From positions 462,497-526,496 of the forward strand of contig KV918770.1 in the NCBI GenBank assembly GCA_002049455.2: a stretch of 64,000 nt of DNA. Reading direction: 5' to 3'. Below, piece after piece: positions 21,003 to 33,020 of the stretch (the stretch's first letter is position 1; every line of letters starts with the position of its first letter). Under the pieces are notes generated by a model, which saw nothing but the letters and a program-made list of their open reading frames with translations, was not told the origin of the DNA and ran no database searches. This stretch comes from Porphyra umbilicalis. Its lineage: Eukaryota > Rhodophyta > Bangiophyceae > Bangiales > Bangiaceae. The position numbers and the translations under genes were made by a program.

Positions 21003-24000
21003 TCAATGAAACCCGCAAGCAGCTCGGCAGCAATGCGACAGCAGTAGTACGCGGTGCTCCTCGTGTTGAAGTAACGGGGCATGCCGCGCGCCTGGAGGTT
21101 CATTGTCCTCAAAATGAACTCCATGCAGTCGTCTGATTTCTCTCGGCTGCGACACTTAGCGTAGTGGAATGCTCTCTCGCGGTAAGAGTTGCCCTTGACC
21201 TTCGACTTGTCGATTAGCCACTGCTTGATAGCGGAGGTGATGCGCGAAGTCTGCGAGCCAAGGGAGTCGTACCAAGAGACAGTGCCCGTCTCGACACCGA
21301 CCCCGCACGACCACCAGGAACGAGTGAGAGTCTACTCAGTTTATTGGCATAAAAACCTGGTCCATGGAGACGATGTAGAACTCTTAGGCCCACCGCTGCA
21401 CAATGTCGTATGAGTAGTCGTGCATGAACTACAGCTGCTTTTACAGGAACATGTTGAAGAAGAAGAGCTTGCGGGCGGTCGGGATGAGCTGCAACGTGTT
21501 CTTGAGGCGCTTATCCAGCAACAGCGTGTACGCGTTGATGGCCTTATCGTCCACTCACTTCCGCGGCAGCAAGTTGTGGAACTTGACATTGTAGAGGGGG
21601 ATAGCGCCAAGCTGGACGATGGGCAGCTTCTTCTTGATCATCTGGTTGGCCGCCTCTATTTTCCTTTGCGTGAGCTGGGAGTTCGGGTCAGCCGGGTTGA
21701 GGGTGGTGGGGTGCTTCTCCTCGGCAGGCGAATCGGACGCCTGCACGACCGACGACAGTAGCACTTGGCACCGGCACTTGGTCTTGGGCACGCGTGCCCG
21801 GACGGACTCGAACATGTCTAGCACGTCGACGTCTTCTTCTGCTGCGGGCGCCGCCTAGAGAAACTCGGTGCCATCACTGGCCCGAAATGACGAACGGTGC
21901 GTGCATAGCAATGGGGACGACGAGTCCGTGGGCACCTGCTTCTCGAGTCCAAGACCTGGGAGGTACCCTGCCAGTCTGGCCACGTCGGCACCAGCGGTAG
22001 TCCCACCCTCGCCCTCGTCAGCTGCTGCGGCAATCTCCGCTGAGGCAAAGGTTGCGACCAGCACCGTCGCCGTCCGAGGGCTGTCGTTGTCACCGATGAC
22101 AAATTCCGCGCAGATATCCTCCCCACTAGACATGTTAATGTCCTCGCATAAGTACTCGGATGAGCTTTCGTCGGCGCTGCAGGCGCCACTGACCAAACCG
22201 ACCAAGCTGTCTTCTCCGCTGCCCCCCGAATGCTCCCCGGCTGCATCATCCGCCCGACAAGCAGCCGCGGCAGCCCCGGCAAGAAGAGAACAGAAAGGGT
22301 CAATCTTGGGCACAGTTAGGAAGGCGGAGAACAGCTTGGAAGCCGCCAAACGAAGGGCCTGCTCCGCCTTTAGCGGCGACCGCAGCCCACGTCTAATTGC
22401 AGGTGGAGGCAAGGAGGGCGCCGGTCGCTTCTCAAAGGGCTACACTGCAAAGGCCCGTTATGTCAGGGCCTTTATCATAGGGAGAGCCACCGCGTCGTCG
22501 GCCGCGGACCGCACACGTTGCTGTATCACCGCCCGCACCATGAAGCTCCGCACAGCACAGGCGTGAGTGATTGCCAGTTCCAACCTTGGCGCGTCCATTC
22601 CTGGCCGCATTATGGGAAGGATGTGCTTCTGCACAATGGCCAAGAGCTGCTTGTCTATGAGATGCACTCAAAGAGCCCGCCGCTGTTATAGTCCTCCTCG
22701 CAGCTGGTGCACTTGCAAGCCACGTCGCGGTTGATGAGGGTCTCGGAAAAGTCTCCGCATGCGTCGGAGAGGAGCTGCCTTGCTTTTTTAAACTCGCCCT
22801 TTGCGTACGCCACGGTATGGCGGAGCGGGCTGGTGAGGTAGTCCGCCGCTGCTGCCATCGTTGAACGTCCCTTGACACAAATGCCCAGCACGGCGTCTAA
22901 AAAGACGCGCATTTACACCGTTCCGAGGGAAAAGGCAAACAGCCCGTCCTCTGCGCCGTCGTAGTGCACGACAAACCCCTTGTTACACATCGAAACGCTA
23001 AAGTTGATCTGCAACCGCCCGCGCATCGTGAAGAGAAGGGCCGCTTACGCCGTCAGCTCCTTACCGTTCCGCTCCTTGGCGCACTCCAGTCAAAACCTTT
23101 CCACGTGGACCGATGTGAGCTGGCGTACCTGGTTGTTGTCGCGCAACGCTCTGAGTGCGGCGCTGTACGATTCGCACATGGCGACCATCGACGCGCATGG
23201 AAACATGTTGCTAGCGCGCCGATTGTGCAGCCGCGTGGGTACAGTAGCAGGCATCGGTGCTGCGGGCCAGTGCGTGGCAGGAGTTGGCGCTTCAATCGCT
23301 GTCTATGTCTCGTGCAGCAAATCGTCGGGACCAAACTGCAATGCCTCCTTGCGCTCCATCTCAGCGCGCGCTGCCATCGACGACGCGTCCGCCGGCGTCA
23401 CTTTGCTCACGGCTTTTGCATGCATGGAGGACCACGGTATTGTCTGACAGGGCATCCAAGAGCAGGTTGCCAACTTGAACTTGTTGTCCGTCGGTCGGAC
23501 TACAACGGGCGCGCAGGCATGGTCTTGATAAACCACCTACAAGGGGATGCTTCACCTCTTTCCCAAGTGCAGGACAATGTACGTGATCGTCAGGGGCTTC
23601 GAAATGATGATTCGGATAGAGCATCGTTCTGTAAGCAGCGGCTTCGTGCTCGCAGCAACATCTTATGTTCTTCTGTCTTTTCACGAAGAGCCTGAGCATG
23701 AGGTGAGCATTCCAGCAATGTCTTCCGTTCTGCAATCGCATTTGTTGGCGAGAAAACTCCATATACTCGTATATATCTGGATATATCCCAGATTTTGCTG
23801 GAAAACCCGGATTCTGAAAGGCCCTGGTAATCGTCCCGACCGGCGGGTCGTCCGCGTCATTTGTGAGCGGCAGGGAACGCACAAATGAGTTCGCCGTGGC
23901 TGATCGCGCCCACGTCGTGGCCAATGTCGTCGTAGGCCCGCAGAAGCGCCATGGCGTGTCTACAGGGGCAGCTGTGGTTCTGCGCCGCCTCCATCTGCGC

Positions 24001-25230
24001 ATACTGCATGGAGAGCCCGAAACTCGACAACCGCCAAAGCCCAAGCTGGTACGCGCAGCTGCACAGGGCAGACATCGTGCCGTCCTTGTACTGCGTTCAT
24101 GTGGCAATAGGATCGTCGCGTCGACCGTGACAAGCACGTTCGCGCCGTGCACGCATGCCAACTCCAGGGCTCGTGCGATTGCCACCCTTGCTGTCATATT
24201 GACTGCGGCACGCAGCTGCAGTAAGTAAACGCCGAGCAGGGCGTCATCGTTGACGGGTTGGCGGTCGGCACCTGGAGCTAAGAGCAGAACGAAGGGGGCG
24301 CCGTAGCTCCGGGTGACCCGGCAAGAGCCAGGTGAAGCAGGCGATGAGATGCGGGAGACACCGTTGCCTTGGTTGTATCAGGCGCCACTGGAGAGCCGGA
24401 AGAAGAAGATGCTCGCGAAGCTGAGGGCAATGCGTCCGCCGCGGTAGCTGCCGCGGCCGCTCTGTCACGATGAACACCATCATACCCGGAGCCACGGGCA
24501 TCTCCGGCCCGATATGCAGGAGCGACGTCGCCGCCGTCAGCCGTACCATCGGCAGCGGCAGTTGACGCAGTCGCCTCGTCGCGACGGGCAGCCTTTCCCT
24601 CCCTCCAGAATACTAGGTCACACTCCCTTCCACTGAGCTCTTCCCTACCAGCCCCATTATGTTCCTCTCTCCCTTCCCCGTCCGCACCATTTCCAGGCCC
24701 ACCTTGGAGAGCTTGAAGAATATCAATTTGCCGCACGTCCTCCGGAACGACACGCAGTCCGAAGTTGTATGATCCAAGGACAATCACGCCAGTGTCAACT
24801 CGATCGTATGTGATGAGCGGGCGAGACAAAAAGCCGCCGCACAGCCAAGGCCGTGGCATAAGGCCGCAATAGTGGTCATGCGTGGCGGTCGTGCAGCCAA
24901 AAACTTCATGCAGGGCAGATCCCGAAAACGCAGACCGTGCAAAACAGAGGGCAAAGCGCAGGGGGGGGGAGGGCACACGCCGCAAACGTTTGCAATCGCC
25001 GACAAGGAGGCGGTCGCCACAACGTGCGGAGGGAGCACCGGCTGCCAGTGGTGGTTGGCAGTGGTCGTGGCCGCCGCCGACAGCTGTGGCGGCAACCGCG
25101 GCGGCAGCTAGCAGCGGCCGAGGAGCGGCCGGTTGTAGCGAGCCGCCGCGATGGCGGCGGATGCTGGCGTTGCAGCGCCGGGGGATCCGGTGGCGGCGGG
25201 GGCGCCGATGGCGCCGGAAGCGCCGGTGAC
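21003..25230 (-). pseudogene. Large protein with C-terminal Ulp1/C48 peptidase domain, decayed
   Basis: Read on the minus strand, the 3' part has the Ulp1 order: NAYTLLLDKR, KLFFFNMFL, YSYDIVQRWA, VFMPIN, then the catalytic His (VDSHSF, about 21325), Asp (WYDSLGS, about 21270) and Cys (SDDCMEF, about 21130), ending YYCCRIAAELL. Five in-frame stops fall between about 21570 and 21330, and a frameshift lies near 21280. Upstream, one frame runs from about 22667 with stops at 22458, near 22440 and 21855. Other frames hold coding-like segments up to about 25.2 kb (FRVDTGV-type region, DIYEYMEFSRQQ). Ulp1 domains process SUMO-like proteins and are often carried by large DNA transposons. I recognise no transposase domain here. 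Confidence 0.65.
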
Positions 25231-25273
25231 GTCGGGGGCGACGGTGGCGGTGGGGCGCGTGGGCGCCATGCCG

Positions 25274-25733
25274 GCGCAGCGGGCCCAAAACCGTCGTCAA
25301 GAGCACGTCTTCTTTCGGGTGTTTTGGGACGAACAGATTCTCTGCAGACCGCCCTGGGGCTTTGTCAATCCTGCTTTCTTCCAGAAAGGTCGCCAAAATC
25401 ATATGTTCGCCGGGCTAGATGCAACCCCACCCGTAAAACGAGAGACACAGCATAAGACGTATACACTTCACCCTTCCAGAGAGAGACAGAGACGGAGAAG
25501 CATCTATGGCCCTGCTAGCACGCGCAATGTGTGGAGTGAGGAACGATTCCTGCTCTCGCAAATATAAACATGCAAGGACCTTGCATGGGATGGCCTCTGA
25601 CAGCCTGTCAAGGGGGGTCGATCTGTTTTTTGCACCGGGAATCTGTTTCATCAAACAGGAACACGGGCCTTCAAGAGGCTCAAAACAGGCAAAAACTGAC
25701 GTGCTTTTGACGACGGTTCTGGGCCCGCTGCGC
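25274..25733. mobile_element. 460-bp inverted-repeat element (MITE-like)
   Basis: The ends read GCGCAGCGGGCCC and, on the other strand, the same. The inverted match extends about 60 bp inward through CCGTCGTCAA-AGCACGTC to a TTTTG word. An 8-bp GGGCGCCA occurs next to both ends (25261-25268 and 25734-25741), but the left copy is separated from the repeat by five bases, so a target duplication is only possible. No ORF of note. Confidence 0.6.
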
Positions 25734-25741
25734 GGGCGCCA

Positions 25742-26485
25742 CGCTGGCCGAGCCAACGGCGGTCACCCGGTGCCCGATTTCGGAGGGCGCGCTCTCGATG
25801 AGCAACGGATCACGCAAAGGGCAGCAGTGGTCCCCGGGTCATATCTCATTCATGGGTGATCGCTGACGTCCAAAGCGCGTTCGCCCGTGCGACTGGCTGA
25901 CAGAAGAATTTGACCAATGAAGGACCGCTGGACCACGAAAAGAGACTCTCACCTGAGGAGCCCCTAAAGCGCCCGCGAGGTCGCAGAAATGGCCCGCTAG
26001 GCTTTTGCCGTGCAGCCCAGTACCAGGCTGGGAGCAATTCCCAATGCGCTCATGAGGCCATTCAGCAGGGGACTTCTACGGATCCTATTGGCTATCTGCC
26101 AGGCACGTCCCGCATGGCGCATCTGTCCCGTGCCGTGGGTCGCTTTCAGCCTCTAGACGGCCCTGTTGCAGGCCATCATTGTCTTTGGTTGTTTCGTGCC
26201 GACAGAAGCGTGGTCTTCCTGTGTGCCCCACTTCCAAGCGATTGCCGTCGTTTGCAGCCAGTTTCCTGGCGCCTCAGATTGGGGGAGGTATAAATCGGGC
26301 ATCCTTGTTATCGCAAAAGATCCGCGATTATGAGCTGCGAAGATGAGCACCGCACTGGGGGGGATGGGGGGGGGTGCATAGCGCGCGTTACGCGCGCCAG
26401 ATGCAGACAAAGCTCTCAGGAGCATCTCAGACCGTATAGTTGCCTCCAGACAATTCTCTTGTCGACCCATCTCACCACATATAAT
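25742..26485. other. No gene recognised
   Basis: Unremarkable sequence with short ORFs. A G-rich tract lies near 26355. Confidence 0.4.
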
Positions 26486-27343
26486 TCACGACGGCACTCC
26501 TATTCCTGTTCCTCCCGCAAATTTCAGAAATACTCTAACCTCATTCGAGATATGGGGACCGCGGGGGAGACGGGGGATTTGAAAACGACTGCACTCAGTT
26601 TCTGGCAGCTGAGCGTGACAACTTAGGTTGTAGATTCTCATTGTCATCCAACCGATCACATGTCCCGGAATGCGCGTGTCATCGTTCTGTATAAATTTGG
26701 TAGCGAGCACGGCGGCAAAAAACGCAGTTTCGGCGAGGCACCCTCGGAGCCTGCAGCAAAGGCGCGCAGCGCCGGAGTTGGGTCCCGAGGGTCCCAAGAC
26801 GTCTTTGAGTTTTGTGCGCAGGGCAGAGCGTGGCTGCCAAAAGGCTTTGCCCCGGAAAACACTGCAAGGCGGCCCGCGCGGCAGAGAGTAAGGGGTCAGT
26901 CTCAAAATGTGAGCATTCACCGGGGAGCGCTGCACGCCGGCCCCAGCTTCTCTTAAAGATGTTGATGTGGACGCTGCGCCGCGGACAAGCGCGGTCCCTC
27001 CACATGCCGAACGGTCCCTCCAGCGGTCCCCCCTCAAGAATAGATTGGCGCATTCCAACCTATCGTCCCTCGGGGTACTGCTCACACAGCGCCGGTCCCT
27101 GCGGCGGCCACGTTCCAGAGATAATCTATACATTTTTTGCAACTCATGCAAGGCAGAGAGCGGGTAGTGGACATTGCGGTCGTTTTGGGTCAGCAGCATA
27201 CGTTTGAAAAGGGCAAGCAGGTCCCAGCAGGCCTGGTTGCTTCCCCTCGCCTCAATTTTGTGAAGTCCAAGACTGTTAAAGGACCCGCGACTGATGCGAC
27301 TTGCCATGTCAGCGCCCCCTTTTGATGAATTGTTTCGATGCAT
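26486..27343 (-). CDS. Possible ORF of about 285 codons, unrecognised
   Basis: An ATG at 27343 opens a frame to 26486 (the open frame extends further, to a TTG at 27424). The product is basic, with many Arg and Ser, and a leucine-containing stretch (LLALFKRMLL). No domain recognised. A plus-strand ORF overlaps much of it, so it may be chance. TTATATGC around the ATG is suggestive but unproven as a promoter. Confidence 0.25.
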   Translation of the reverse strand: MHRNNSSKGGADMASRISRGSFNSLGLHKIEARGSNQACWDLLALFKRMLLTQNDRNVHYPLSALHELQKMYRLSLERGRRRDRRCVSSTPRDDRLECANLFLRGDRWRDRSACGGTALVRGAASTSTSLREAGAGVQRSPVNAHILRLTPYSLPRGPPCSVFRGKAFWQPRSALRTKLKDVLGPSGPNSGAARLCCRLRGCLAETAFFAAVLATKFIQNDDTRIPGHVIGWMTMRIYNLSCHAQLPETECSRFQIPRLPRGPHISNEVRVFLKFAGGTGIGVPS

Positions 27344-27780
27344 ATAAGAAGGCCCTTCATTTTTCGACTCATGATCCACATTGAAATTCGTTGCAGCAGA
27401 AAACCTTGATGAAGAGAACCGCAATTTTACTGTTCAATATTTGGGATGGCGCTCTGGCCGTATGTACCACCTCGTAGAATTGGCCCTGTGGGATTTTTCC
27501 GCCCGACGATGTGTTCAGCAAAGAAGTCTGCAGGGCGCCCGAGTTCGCCGTCCTGCTCCTTGAGCCGCTCCTGCGCCGGGCAGTGCTGCTCTGTCGCTCC
27601 CCGCCGTGCCGCCCGAGTCCGTCGCCCTGCCTCTCGGGCCACCCCTCCGCCGGGCGATGCCGCTATGTCGGGCTGCTACGGGCATTTACGAAGCCCGTCA
27701 GGCGGCGACTGTGCGGCTTAGTTGCTTGATTGGGTTTTTTTTTCGCTTTTTGTACCCGCCCGCATCTTCTTTTGCCCGTC
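27344..27780. other. Upstream region of the 27.8-kb ORF
   Basis: Contains a T8 run near 27735 and low-complexity Pro/Arg ORFs. No feature identified. Confidence 0.35.
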
Positions 27781-28269
27781 ATGGAGGTGGAAAAGCATGC
27801 GCGGACGGCGTCAGCTCTGAGTTGGCTTGCTGGATGGATCTGCAAAGGCCTCCAGTCGATCGTAGCCAACCAGTCGAGCAGGCAGGACATCAAGGAGGCC
27901 TTCCTCATCCTGAGCGATACGGACGAGGCCGATTGCAATGCCCGCGGCTTCTGCTTTGCCGAGGAGGGCAAGCTGTCGCTCAAAACGGTCTCGAACTGCG
28001 TTGTTGTCAACGCAGACGAACAGAGGTGGGTGTTCATCGCACATATCTGCTCCCAAACGGATACTAAGCCGTTCTCCCTTTCGGTCGCGCTGATGCCCGC
28101 GCCGCCCGTGCTCAACTTGGAATTGCCCCACTTGACTGACTTAAGCGAGCTGGCGGCGGTCATCCTCGTCAGCGGCCGGCACAGTTTCATAACCAGCGGC
28201 GCTGGCGTTGGCAACACCATGTTGCTTCGTACGCTCCTAGCCGCCCATAAGGCCGACGGCGTCGAATAG
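27781..28269 (+). CDS. Unrecognised protein of about 162 residues
   Basis: An ATG at 27781 opens a frame with balanced, coding-like composition (MEVEKHARTASALSWLAGW), ending in a TAG at 28267-28269. The product is mixed alpha/beta in look, with hydrophobic runs (LSVALMPAPPVLNL, AAVILVSG) and a glycine-rich SGAGVGNT that resembles, but does not match, a P-loop. No membrane segment is clear. It may be one exon: GTNNGT-like donors lie near its end. I recognise no family. Confidence 0.45.
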   Translation: MEVEKHARTASALSWLAGWICKGLQSIVANQSSRQDIKEAFLILSDTDEADCNARGFCFAEEGKLSLKTVSNCVVVNADEQRWVFIAHICSQTDTKPFSLSVALMPAPPVLNLELPHLTDLSELAAVILVSGRHSFITSGAGVGNTMLLRTLLAAHKADGVE

Positions 28270-28390
28270 GCGTTTTTTTTCGCGGACGTCGTACCGTTCT
28301 CGGTGGTTTGGCGCACCAGCGTTTGGTGGTTACTTCTTGGCGACTTTGTAGCGACACTAACACATCGTGTGTCGTCACTAAGTCTCCGAC
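28270..28390 (+). repeat. Dispersed fragment R4, copy 1
   Basis: It aligns with 32890-33020: both contain GGTTACTTCTTGGC and GGGGGCTACTG about 70 bases apart. One frame gives similar peptides in both (VVTSWRLCSDTN and QVTSWQLRSETD, each followed by KSP/KMSP and GAT). Either a decayed coding exon or a repeat. Confidence 0.45.
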
Positions 28391-29583
28391 GGGGGCTACT
28401 GGCAAGATCAGACGAACACATCAAAGGAGCATCTGGCCATACAGAAACGCAGCCACTGTGCGCATTTGTTCGCTCTCCATTTTGGATGACCACCCTGAAA
28501 TTCTTTGTTCATCTCATGAGAGGTCTAAATTGGTCGATGTATTCCAGGGAGCGCGAATCCCATGGCCAGACCGGCCGTGTCAAGGAACACACCCAATCAC
28601 GCGACAGAGCTTTAAAGATCCGACGGTCAGAACGGCCTCGGTCCACGCCGCAGGCTCGCCATTCGTTCGCGCGCCGCTCGTCAAACTGCGCCCGCCGCGC
28701 TGCCCCATCTTCCTTCCCTGGCGCCGTGCTCTCACAGTCCCCGCGCAACCCATGCACCACGCCCACTGCCCCTGCCCACCCCCTCCTCCTCCAGCACCCC
28801 ACCTTCCATCGCCCCCCCCGCCATCCCCGCATACCTGATTGCCCGACCTTGCCGCACCGCATGGCTTGCCTCCTACAGCTGCAGACAGCTATGTTCAGGG
28901 CGGGAGGCATGAACACAGGGGGGGGCGGCGGGGTGGTACGTGGGGTGGGAGGGGGGTGGTGGGGGGCAGAAGCGGGGTAGGCGGGGAAGGAGGGGGAAGA
29001 GGTAGGGGGGGAGCGGCCGCAGGATCAGCGGCCGCGAGTGCGATGGCGAGGGGCGGGGGGGGGCGGGGACAGACGGCCGCGGTGCAGGATGAGTGGCAGG
29101 ACGAAGGGCAGCGTGTGGGCAAAGAAGGTTTTTGCGAGGAGCTGAGGGTCGTCTGGCGAGGCACAGTGCCCGCGCTTAAACACCTCGCGCAGCCCTTCCT
29201 GGCCTTGTCAGAGTCCTGGGGCAGCCTTGCACGGACGGGCGGTGCCAGCCAATCAGCTGTGGACTTCCATTCCAAGATTGCCGGCGATCCGCACAAGGCC
29301 TGGCGTCCAAATCAACCTCGGACCCGAGCAGTGCGGGTCGGTATTTCATCGCCAGGATATTTACAAATTTGCCGGCTTGTAAATCTATAACGAGTAGACG
29401 CAAGGGAATGTTTTGAGATAGCCATGCGAAGCTCCTGTGAGATGGCCTCAGCATAATTCGAAGGATCCTGTGCAAAACAGTCTCGTGGATCGGAGGATTT
29501 CCCACACTTTAGACTACCTGATATTCGAGTTTTCTCTGTGATTAGGTAGTTCATCTTTAGACGTTATGGACTCGCCATACGAA
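28391..29583. other. No gene recognised; C-rich then G-rich stretch
   Basis: Bases 28750-28840 are C-rich and 28915-29070 G-rich, giving low-complexity ORFs on both strands. I see no domain. Confidence 0.4.
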
Positions 29584-29790
29584 TCATGTTCGGGACTGAT
29601 TCTGGAATTGTTCCAGAAGCAGTGTCATCCTGACCCATCGATCATCTGGGGGATCGTCCTTCGAAAAAAATGTGAGGACTTGTTCATTCGATAGTCTGAC
29701 TGCCTCTTCGGCAAACCATATATCTCCCTTCTCCGCCAGTCGCGTGAACGAAAGCTCCTTTACACTCCCTTCGTTCAGACCATCGCCCAT
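29584..29790 (-). CDS. Small ORF of 68 codons, unrecognised
   Basis: A frame from an ATG at 29790 (MGDGLNEGSVKEL) with coding-like composition runs through LSNEQVLTFFSKDDPPDDRW to a stop at 29584. It is acidic and lacks low complexity, unlike most ORFs nearby. It may be a real small gene or the last exon of a longer one. No domain recognised. Confidence 0.3.
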   Translation of the reverse strand: MGDGLNEGSVKELSFTRLAEKGDIWFAEEAVRLSNEQVLTFFSKDDPPDDRWVRMTLLLEQFQNQSRT

Positions 29791-29819
29791 CGTGTCAACT
29801 AACGAATCACTTTCGCGAC

Positions 29820-30154
29820 TCTATATTTTAGTGCGAGCGCTTCCGACATGTCTTGAACTCGGTGATTGCGAGATCCGGACGTACTGTGTCAGGAGGATGA
29901 GGGACGAGGATGTCACTGAGCTGAAAACGAAGGCACTGCGTGTGAGAGAGACCCAAGAATTCATAAAAGAGGACTGGGTTCGTCCAGGACTTGACTCGGT
30001 GACCGCGCCGACGAATGTTTACCCAGTTCCGATGCCCTCTGCGCCAGGCAACAGCGTGCCTGTCGCACGAATACGAAGTCACATTGAGGCTCCCTCTGCA
30101 CACGTTCCAGGAGCGACGCCTCATGAGCAAGTCTTGCTCTGTGATCGAAAATAG
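29820..30154 (+). CDS. Possible exon, unrecognised
   Basis: An open frame reading CEIRTYCVRRMRDEDVTELK, then charged and Pro/Ala-rich sequence, ending at a TAG at 30152. It looks more coding than its neighbours but has no clear start or domain. Confidence 0.2.
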
Positions 30155-30660
30155 CCAACAGTCCTGACGACGTCACTCGAAGTGGTGCAGGCTATCATCT
30201 GCGATCGATTCTTTTTGAGGCAAGAGTCAACAACAATCCGGCGCACTCGTCCACTACATCGATAACGACGATCCCCAGGTTGATTGTACTCCGACGCCAG
30301 GACAGTCGTGAGCATGATCCCCAGGATGGTCTTACTCCGGCTTCAGGGAAGTTCTCAGTACGACACGCAGAACGATCAGAACCAGCGAATCGGAATGACC
30401 CTTCATGAGAATTTAGCAGCAACTTCGCCGGACAATTGCCGAATCTTAAGGTGCTGGTGGGAGGATGATTCCCACTGAACATCGGTGCAGGCAGTTTTCG
30501 AGCACCTATGAACTCCACTGCGGGCTCTGTCTTCAAGATGATCAACAAGTGGGCATTTCTGGATCTCATGATCAATATGCGACAGTTCTGCGAACAGTTG
30601 GTGCGCGTGTTCGAATCTGGCAGTTCTCGGTTTGAAGTAATCGGGGACAAAACATCTTAG
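30155..30660. other. No gene recognised
   Basis: AT-richer spacer. Nothing identified. Confidence 0.4.
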
Positions 30661-30666
30661 ATTATG

Positions 30667-31265
30667 GTTTGCGCGCAGCGCCCTGTTGTGGGCCCTCAGA
30701 GCCCGCGCAGGGCCTACCCAATCTGCTCCGTCAGAAAACGGTCGCAGGCTGCTTTTGTTCGTCCGTCTGCGACCACCCCCGATTGCTGAGCGTTCAACAG
30801 TGACTGTGTTCAGCCCCGGTTTTAGCCAGTGGGCCGGGGCTCAAACGTATTTAGGGCTGGGGGAGGTGTAGCGGGGATGAGCGGGTGGGCTGGGGCGGAA
30901 TGGCGTGGCGTTGTGTTGAGTGGGGCGTGGCGGCGTGAAGTGGCGTGGCCTTGGGTGCGGTGTGGCTGCGTTACACGGGTGGGGTGGCGTGGCGCGAGTG
31001 GCGCGGGCGGTATGGCGTGGTGGGGTGACGCGGGTGCGATGGCGTAAGGTAGGGTGGCGCGGGTGGCTTGGGGAGGTGTGGGGCGGCGTGGGATCGCGGG
31101 GGATTTGATGGGGTGCGGTGGGGGCTGACCGGGTCCGGTGGGGTGGGGTGGGATTTGCTCGTGTCGGGTCGGGTCGTGTGAGGTTGCGTGCGATGGGGTC
31201 GGGACGAGTCGGGTCGGGTCGGACCCTCTTGGGCAAGGTGGGGTGGGGTAGGGCGGTGTGAGAGC
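30667..31265. repeat. Dispersed repeat R1, copy 2, with G-rich minisatellite
   Basis: See copy 1 at 797-1340. Here the unique block (30667-30840) is followed by a longer array, about 30845-31260, of GTGGCGTGG, GGGTC and GGGTGGGG words. Both copies are in the same orientation. Confidence 0.7.
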
Positions 31266-32855
31266 GGTAGATGAGATAGAGTGCGAAGCGTGAATGATGG
31301 CGCAGTTGTGGCACTGTCGTATGAACGGGAGTGCAGAACGGACAGGCAGGGACATGATCACTTCGCGCCATAGCGGCGACATACATTTCATCTTCTGGAC
31401 GGGCCCGCGAAACTTTATTCTGTGGAACCCTCCATGCGCTAGCCAGCCAACGGGCAAAATTATCGTACAGAGCATCGCAAAAATGGTGCTCTGTGCATGA
31501 AGAACACCCGTTTTTCCCTGTGTCTGAAGGATGAGCAACTGTGGTGCTAGCCGTCCATTGCTCTCTGGAGGCACGGAGATGGACACGTCACGCAGACACG
31601 GGCACCCCTGGGACATCCTCTGCGTGGGGCTTCATGATATGCTTCTTGGGTACTCTACGAGCTCTGTCCGGCCGACATGCACCAGGGTAGCAACGCTGTG
31701 TTCGTGCCTGCTCACTCATCTTTAGCCGTCAATTTGTCAATAGTATTTTATGGTTTGCATGCTGTTGTTCGATAGTGACGGCCCATACCAGTTCGTGCGA
31801 AAAAAGAGTGATAGCTTTTCGACAGTTTATCAGAGGGTGCTTTCACTTTGAAATTGCTCGAATGCGACCGAATGTGGCTCAAGAGGCGCAAGCCGACCCA
31901 CCGGCGCGAGGCCCTAGCCGGCTCACGGGCACTAGTACCTCATTCACGGTGCATCGGCCTCTCGAGTCAGCATATCATCGCCGCGTTCGACACGATCGGA
32001 ACTTCGATGCACATCGAAGAATGCAGCGAAAGCGCTCGTTGTTCGACTGATGCGCCTCGGGCCGGAACGATTCGATTTCGATGAGAAAAACTCAAATGCG
32101 GACGATCTAGAATCAGTCCTTTTCTTGAAGCTGAGCACATGTGAACGTGATCGACCAGCATATGACGTCAAAGTCCTGTTTTTAGTCGGGCTCGGGCGGG
32201 GGTGGTCTTGACGGCGCAGCAGATATGCTCGCAAATGGGGTGAAAAAGGAATCGATGGGGGCCAGCCACGCGATCTCATTTGCTGTGAAACAGGCGAGAG
32301 CCGTGGCTGCAAGCGCTCAATCAGTGACGATCGTCCATGTCTGCCCCCGTTGTGTGATGCCTCGTATCGGGGTCGGTCACGTGTAGGCACTACTTTCCGA
32401 CAGTCGACCAGGGTCCAAAAACCGACCTGGGATCGTCTGATGGCCTCGCCACGCGTGTTTGTGTGCGAGATATTCCAGAACTTCTCGCACACGCTCACGT
32501 GCCGACTACAATGGTACCGAAAGGAGCCTGTTTTGAGCGTAAGTCCTGCGTTTGCGCAACTGCCGTTCGAGGCAGCTTTATAGAAATGAAGCAGCCGTGA
32601 TTGCGACGAGGCGCTATCATTGGTTCACATGCGTGCGTGCACGCTGAGAGCCCGTCGTCAAGACTGGGTCTCAGCACCCGTCAGGGCACCACGGTCGATC
32701 AAAAATCTGCTCCAGTCAAGGCGCTACCCAGTTGGCTTCGTGCGCGGTTCCTCTTTGAGGCGCCGCTCTTATTTTCCTGATCTATTCATCCTCTTTCCCC
32801 ATTCTGCCCACCTGCACGACCAGGAGTCCTTACCACCAACCCGCGGACAGCGAGT
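31266..32855. other. No gene recognised
   Basis: Several ORFs under 190 codons on both strands, none with coding character I trust. Confidence 0.4.
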
Positions 32856-33020
32856 CGACATGGACGGTCGCTGTGCCATTTGCGCTTTCGATCTCGTGCG
32901 GGAGAACGACCGTCAGCGGTTCTGCCCACCCGGTTTTTCAGGTTACTTCTTGGCAGCTTCGAAGCGAAACAGACGAGAGCTGGGTCGCCAAGATGTCACC
33001 ACCGGGGGCTACTGAGATAG
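32856..33020 (+). repeat. Dispersed fragment R4, copy 2
   Basis: Matches 28270-28390. One frame reads WTVAVPFALSISCGRTT into VTSWQLRSETDESWVAKM, which looks like part of a real protein. I do not recognise it. Confidence 0.45.

Noticed and set aside
21330..21610. Stop-codon reassignment in the Ulp1 gene
   Set aside because: TGA, TAA and TAG all occur, at positions where different residues are expected, so ordinary decay explains it better.
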